Source: Nesterenkonia pannonica (GTDB taxonomy: Bacteria; Actinomycetota; Actinomycetes; Actinomycetales; Micrococcaceae). From it: DNA of 64,000 nucleotides. Under the pieces are notes generated by a model. It was not told the origin of the DNA. It searched no databases and saw only the letters and a list, made by a program, of their open reading frames with translations. A program made the position numbers and the translations under genes. The DNA is taken from assembly GCF_019575955.1 (NCBI RefSeq), contig NZ_CP080575.1, positions 1,736,001 through 1,800,000 on the forward strand, given 5' to 3'. Shown here piece after piece: positions 59,689 through 64,000 of the stretch; position 1 is the stretch's first letter, and every line of letters begins with the position of its first letter.

Positions 59689-59877
59689 TCAGGCTGCGGG
59701 GATGGGTCCGGGTTGGGCTGCGGGTCTGGGGGCAGCCTGCAGGTTCTGGTTCAGGGCTTTGGACTGCTGGGCTCGGGTGTGGAGTAAGCGGCAGGCGATG
59801 ATCACTACGATCAGCGCCATCAGGACAAGGGCCACCGTGAGGTATGCCTGGGCTGTGGCTATGGCCGCGGTCCTCAC
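59689..59877 (-). CDS. Small single-pass membrane protein
   Basis: 62 residues, GTG start at 59877. One transmembrane helix (AYLTVALVLMALIVVIIACR), then a Gln/Pro/Ala-rich tail. Second gene of a leftward pair with the Asp23-like gene; small membrane partners (AmaP/DUF2273-like) are typical for Asp23 operons, though this one is not clearly of those families. Confidence 0.6.
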   Translation of the reverse strand: MRTAAIATAQAYLTVALVLMALIVVIIACRLLHTRAQQSKALNQNLQAAPRPAAQPGPIPAA

Positions 59878-59905
59878 AGCCCTGCACCTTCCAGCTCGTC
59901 CCGGT

Positions 59906-60256
59906 TCAGGGTCCGACCGGAGGAAGGACGAAGCTGATGTCCTGGGAGGCGAACACCAGATCAAGGATCAGCTCCATATTGGGCACCACACCATTGATGA
60001 TGGTGCCCATCACCTCCCGGGTGTCGTCCTCCTCGTGCAGAGTGCACCGCAGACCCAAGTCCGGGGCCTGAGTGCTCCCAGAGATCTCCACGATCGCTGA
60101 GGCAACCGCCGGGTGGGCCATCAGCCCCGCCGAGACCGCCTTGGCCGCCTGGTCCAGCCGCACCCTGTCATCATCCACGTCCTGGCCCGCATCCTTGGGG
60201 GCCGTCAGTGCTGGGCTCACCTTATGATCCTGTGCTTCTTCGACCTGCTCGCTCAT
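59906..60256 (-). CDS. Asp23/Gls24-like envelope-stress-related protein
   Basis: 116 residues, intact. Core segment DQAAKAVSAGLMAHPAVASA, IVEISGSTQAPDLGLRCTLH and a hydrophobic end DLVFASQDISFVLPPV fit the small actinobacterial Asp23-type fold. Such proteins associate with the membrane under cell-wall or alkaline stress. Divergent from the MarR gene across a palindrome. Family assignment is moderate. Confidence 0.55.
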   Translation of the reverse strand: MSEQVEEAQDHKVSPALTAPKDAGQDVDDDRVRLDQAAKAVSAGLMAHPAVASAIVEISGSTQAPDLGLRCTLHEEDDTREVMGTIINGVVPNMELILDLVFASQDISFVLPPVGP

Positions 60257-60302
60257 CGTCTTCTCATCTCAAATTCATCTATAAGGTGTACAACTTTTAG
60301 CC

Positions 60303-60335
60303 AGCCTAACAGTTAATGAGGTCAACTGTTAGGCT
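60303..60335. promoter_or_regulatory. Perfect 12-bp inverted repeat, likely MarR operator
   Basis: AGCCTAACAGTT (60303-60314) and its exact complement AACTGTTAGGCT (60324-60335) with a 9-base spacer, in the AT-rich gap between the divergent Asp23-like and MarR genes. MarR proteins bind such palindromes and usually autoregulate. It could also be a bidirectional hairpin. Confidence 0.65.
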
Positions 60336-60385
60336 CCTCATTGATCAGTTCAGACAGCCGCATCCGGCGAAGACCTGAAGGAACC

Positions 60386-61030
60386 ATGAAGGACAAAGAG
60401 ACCCCCACCCTGCAGCCCGCCGAGGCGCAGCTGCAGCAGGCAGTGACCAACCCCGAGGCCGCCTCCGGCACCGGCTACTGGTACCTGCGCACCCAGGAGT
60501 CCTACTCCGCCATCGACCTGCTGAACCTGCTGCGCAGCTACCGCGACGAAGAAACAGCCATGCGCGCCCGCACCCAAGGCTCGATGGGCATGAAGGACAC
60601 CGAGATGAAGGCCCTGCGGTTCCTGCTGCAGCAGGACACCGCCGGGCACACCCCGGCAGAAGGACCTCGCCGCGACACTGGAGCTGACCGCCGCCTCAGT
60701 GACCGCCCTGGTCGACCGGCTCGAAGCCCACAGCTACGTACAACGAGTCCCCACCCCGAGGACCGCCGCTCCGTCGGGCTGAAAGTCCTCCCCGCCGCTG
60801 ACCGAGACGTACGAAGCACCCTGAGCCGCATGCACGCAGACATGATCACCGCCGCCGAAGAGCTCACCCCCACCGAACGAGTAAGCGCCGCAAAATTCCT
60901 CGAAAAGCTCATCAAGCCGTCAGCACACACCACGGGGCCTCCGCGACCCACGCGCCCACACATTGAGACGCCCCCAACGATGCGCAGAGAGAGTGCCTGG
61001 ACCGCGCTTAGCGCATGGATAGGCCCCTGA
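60386..61030 (+). CDS. MarR-family transcriptional regulator
   Basis: About 214 residues from ATG 60386. RTQGSMGMKDTEMKALRFLL begins the winged HTH; after two single-base breaks (60655-60755) the recognition helix and wing read DLAATLELTAASVTALVDRL and HPEDRRSVGLKVLPAADRD. The C-terminal tail beyond HTTGPP is longer than usual and contains GCTTAGC (61006-61012), so the true end may lie elsewhere. Probably autoregulates through the palindrome at 60303-60335. Confidence 0.8.
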   Translation: MKDKETPTLQPAEAQLQQAVTNPEAASGTGYWYLRTQESYSAIDLLNLLRSYRDEETAMRARTQGSMGMKDTEMKALRFLLQQDTAGHTPAEGPRRDTGADRRLSDRPGRPARSPQLRTTSPHPEDRRSVGLKVLPAADRDVRSTLSRMHADMITAAEELTPTERVSAAKFLEKLIKPSAHTTGPPRPTRPHIETPPTMRRESAWTALSAWIGP

Positions 61031-61066
61031 CCCGATGATTGGAGGCAGGGGCCTGCCCGCTGGTGC

Positions 61067-62093
61067 TTACTCGGCCTTGGAGTAGGCGAAGTCAGCGCGT
61101 TGAAAAAGCAGCGTCGAACGCTGCCGCTGACGGTTCCAGCGCGTTGGCGCGCACAAACTCAGAGCCTGCGGCGCGCCGACCAGCCGGTCCATTCCTGCGT
61201 CCTCCCACTCCACGGAGAGCGGGCCCTGATAGCCGATCGCGTTGAGCATCCGGAAGGCGTCCTCCCACGGCACGTCGCCGCGGCCCACGGAGATGAAGTC
61301 CCAGCCGCGACGCGGATCACCCCACGGGAGGTGGGAGGCCATCCGTCCGCTGCGACCATCCGTCAGTCGCTTCTTCGTATCTTTGCAGTGCACGTGATAG
61401 ATCCGGTCCTGAAAGTCCCAGAGGAACCCGACTGGGTCGATGTCCTGCCACACCATGTGGGATGGGTCCCAGTTCAGGCCGAAGGCCGTCCGGTGCCCAA
61501 TGGCTTCGAGGGTCCGCTGCGTGGTCCAGTAGTCGTAGGCGATCTCCGAGGGGTGGACTTCGTGGGCGAACCGCACCCCACCTCGTCGAAGACGTCCAGG
61601 ATGGGGTTCCACCTGTCCGCGAAGTCCTGGTATCCCGCCTCCACCAGCTCCTGGGCCACAGGGGGAACATTGCCACATACTTCCAGATGGAGGACCCGGT
61701 GAACCCGGTCACCGTGCCGACGCCCAGCCGTGAGGCGGCATGAGCCGTAGCCTTCAGCTCCTCCGCAGCTCGCTGTCGCACACCTTCCGGGTCACCGTCA
61801 CCCCACACTCGGTCGGAGAGAATATCCCGGTGCCTGGCGTCGATGGGATCGTCGCACACCGCCTGACTCTTGAGATGGTTCGCGATGGTGAAGACCCGCA
61901 GCCCGTTCTTCTCCAGGATGTCGAGCCGGTTCTGCACGTAGGCGTCGTCCTCGGCGGCCTTCCACGGATCCAGATGATCTCCCCAGCAGGCGATCTCCAA
62001 TCCGTCATAGCCCCATTCGCCCGCCCGCCGGGCCACTTCCTCGAACGGCAGGTCGGCCCACTGGCCGGTGAACAATGTGACTGGTCGTGCCAT
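61067..62093 (-). CDS. Sugar phosphate isomerase/epimerase-like TIM-barrel protein
   Basis: About 342 residues ([20 protein letters not shown]). Xylose-isomerase-like barrel with [34 protein letters not shown], and metal-site segments [27 protein letters not shown] and [13 protein letters not shown]. Breaks near 61660 and 61580, and the C-terminal tail from about 61150 also looks out of frame. Downstream of a Gfo/Idh oxidoreductase, as in inositol or rare-sugar catabolic operons (IolE/IolI-like). The exact substrate is unknown. Confidence 0.82.
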
Positions 62094-62115
62094 GGGATTT
62101 CTCCTTACAGGTTGG

Positions 62116-63310
62116 TCAGGTTCCTACAGATGTCCAGGCCGAGGAGTTGCTTACCGAACGCTCCACTGCGTCCAGGACCCGCTGCACATGGAGACCGTCC
62201 TCGAAGCTGGGTGTGGGCTGCTCACCGCTGGCCAGCGCGCGGACGAAGTCCACCACCTGATGCGTGAAGCTGTGCTCGTAGCCCAAACCGTGGCCGGGGG
62301 CCACCATGCCTCGAGGTACGGATGGTCGGGCTCAGTCACCAGAATCCGCCGGAAGCCCGACGTCACGGCGTCGGCGTTCGCCTCGTAGAGGTGCAGCACA
62401 TTCATGTCCTCGAAGTCGAAGGCCAGGGCGCCGGATGTTCCGGAGACCTCAATGCGCAGAGCATTCTTGCGCCCCCAGGCGTATCGGGTGGCCTCCAGGG
62501 TCACCGGTGCGCCAGACTCCAGACGGGCCATGGCCAGGGCCGCATCATCGACAGTCACCGGGCCCCGCTGATCGTTTACTGTGCCGTGCAGACCCCTGAA
62601 GGATTCGGCGACTGGACGCTCCTCACGAAGGTGTCCAGCATCCCTGAGACAGCCGGCGAACCGCTGCCCGGTGATGAAGGTCGTCAGGTCCACAGCATGT
62701 GCCCCGATGTCACCCAGCGCACCGGAACCGGCCACCTCCTTGTCCAGCCGCCACGACAGCGGGCTGTTCTCATCGGCCAGCCAATCCTGCAGGTATTGGG
62801 CCCGAACCTGCCGGACGGCGCCGATGCGACCCTCGGCCACCAGCTGGCGGGCCAGCTGCACGGCAGGGACTCTGCGGTAGGTGAAACCCACCATCGCCTG
62901 CACTCCCCTGCTCTGCGCGTCCTGTGCGGCCCGCGCCATGGACTCCGCCTCGGCCACGGTGTTGGCCATCGGCTTCTCCACCAGCACGTGCTTGCGGCGT
63001 AACGCGGCGGCAGCTATTTCGGCGTGGGTGTTTCCGGGTGTGCAGATGTCCACCACATCGATGTCCTCGCGATTCACGGCGCTTCGCCAATCCGTCTCCG
63101 ACTCGGCCCAGCCAAGCTGGTCCGCCGCAGCCTGTGCCGCCTCGGCGCTGCGGCCTACCAGCACCGTAAGCTCCGGAGCCAGCGGCAGATCGAAGAACCT
63201 GGGGCGCTACGCCACGCTTGGGAATGGGCTCGCCCCATGAAGGAGTATCCGATCATCGCCACGCCAAGCCGCTTCGGCCCGGAGCGCGTCGCGCTCTGCT
63301 CACTCGTCAT
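62116..63310 (-). CDS. Gfo/Idh/MocA-family oxidoreductase
   Basis: About 397 residues from ATG 63310. Rossmann start [17 protein letters not shown] (the GxxxxGRAH variant), then [20 protein letters not shown], the catalytic EKP in [17 protein letters not shown], and [17 protein letters not shown](P)-dependent sugar or inositol dehydrogenase. Breaks near 63195 and 62310; GTAAGC (coding strand, 62149-62154) at the C-terminus is possibly an altered GCCGGC. Same operon as the TIM-barrel and sugar-binding proteins. Confidence 0.88.
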
Positions 63311-63327
63311 GTCTCCTCTCCCTCCGC

Positions 63328-64000
63328 TCAGGACTCGAAAGCGGAGTCAAGGTACTGCTCCACGTTGTCGGCGGTGACCACCGGTGCGTGGAGCTGGATC
63401 TCGCGCGGCACCTCGATCTGGATCAGGTCTTCCATGGCGCGGTCCTGAGCGAGCAGCCGAGCCAGGCGAATACCGTCTGCGGCCTGAGTCGACGGGTAGA
63501 TGACAGTGGCTTCGACCACTGAGTCCTCGCTCTGAATCTCGCGCATCATGTTGGCAGAGTACTCCGCCCACCATGAAGAACTCATCGCGGTAAGCGTTCT
63601 CAATCGCTGCGAGTACGCCGACTCCTGATCGTCGTCGTGATTCCAGATGGCGTCGATCTCCGGTGCGGCCTGCAGGAGGTTGGCCGCACTCTCCTCACCG
63701 CCGGCGACGGAGAAGTCGGCAGCGACCCGGTTGCTGACCTCAAGCCCGCAGTCGGAGAGCGCATCCTCGAACCCTTCGCTGCGGTCCTGGGTCAGGGGCA
63801 GAGAGTCGATGCTTAAGCGATCTCGGCGATCACAGCATCACTGTCGCCCTCCATCCGTTCACAGATGTACTCACCGGCAGAGACCCCCATTCCGTAGTTG
63901 TCACCGAGAATCGTGGTCCGAGCGGCGAACTCGGAGGAGAACTCGCGGTCGACGTTGACCACCGGAATTCCGGCCTCCATGGCGTCGACTGCCACCTCGG
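63328..64000 (-). CDS. Sugar ABC transporter substrate-binding protein, 5' part outside window
   Basis: C-terminal ~225 residues of a periplasmic-binding-protein-like domain (type 1): VDAMEAGIPVVNVDREFSSE, GDNYGMGVSAGEYICERMEG, TQDRSEGFEDALSDCG, NLLQAAPEIDAIWNHDDDQ. As written it stops at a TAA near 63815; replacing GCTTAAGC (63811-63818) by GCCGGC gives AEIAGIDSLPLTQD and continues. Further breaks near 63735 and 63590. It would capture the sugar or inositol used by the two downstream enzymes. Confidence 0.85.

Noticed and set aside
1..64000. GCTTAGC/GCTAAGC strings as insertions of a tiny mobile element or as target-site scars.
   Set aside because: Lengths vary from 0 to +2 relative to GCCGGC, some sites replace bases without adding any, and all sit where GCCGGC fits the protein. 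A substitution/mis-call model explains all variants; an insertion model does not.
1..64000. CRISPR arrays, rRNA genes and insertion sequences.
   Set aside because: No regular repeat-spacer pattern, no rRNA sequence and no transposase or terminal inverted repeats were seen.

Overview
This is GC-rich actinobacterial DNA. The host genes (mshC for mycothiol, the Pup pathway mpa-dop-pup-pafA, a fused pafBC, tatA/tatC) point to Micrococcales, probably a Micrococcaceae relative; genus is not assigned. Positions 1 to about 36,135 are most of a siphovirus-type prophage. The remainder is host chromosome.

PROPHAGE. Nearly everything from 1 to 33,787 is read leftwards. From right to left it holds: a lysogeny switch (two divergent HTH genes, 33,540-34,145, around a 115-bp operator region); an excisionase-like gene; a dense train of very small, often zinc-ribbon, proteins with 4-bp start/stop overlaps; a pentapeptide-repeat protein; a recombination/replication module (RecT, SSB, a MazG-like protein, a C5 cytosine methyltransferase, a replisome-organiser-like protein, RusA); HNH nucleases around a GC-rich repeat array; then terminase, portal, MuF, scaffold, capsid, connectors, tail tube, tail chaperone, tape measure, Dit and tail tip, which runs off the left edge. 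A lone rightward lipoprotein gene sits inside the tail operon. Right of the switch are a winged-helix initiator-like gene with internal iteron-like repeats, a membrane protein, a possible GIY-YIG nuclease and a tRNA-3'-end-like att remnant. Integrase and lysis genes are not in the window.

HOST. A DoxX-like membrane protein, a small membrane protein, an AcuI/YhdH-type reductase, a LysR regulator divergent from an EamA exporter, an aldo/keto reductase and pepN; then a leftward block tatC-tatA-pafBC-FKBP-FKBP lipoprotein-pafA-pup-dop-mpa-trmI-HAD. PAC2, mshC, a DUF5703 gene, an M20 peptidase, an Asp23-like pair divergent from a MarR regulator, and a sugar/inositol-type cluster (TIM barrel, Gfo/Idh oxidoreductase, sugar-binding protein) complete it.

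KEY CAVEAT AND MAIN DISCOVERY. About half of the longer genes, including conserved ones, have broken frames. I could resolve most breaks into two rules. (1) G or C runs of five are written as four. (2) Where protein conservation demands GCCGGC, the sequence instead shows GCTTAGC, GCTAAGC, GTAAGC, GCTTAAGC or GCCTAAGC. Restoring GCCGGC restores frame and conserved motifs in TatC, PafA, the terminase, the connector and the methyltransferase. This looks like systematic base-calling error at a modified GCCGGC motif. The prophage C5 methyltransferase (24,527-25,705) is a candidate for the responsible enzyme. Genes are therefore given with their reconstructed extents and called CDS, not pseudogenes.
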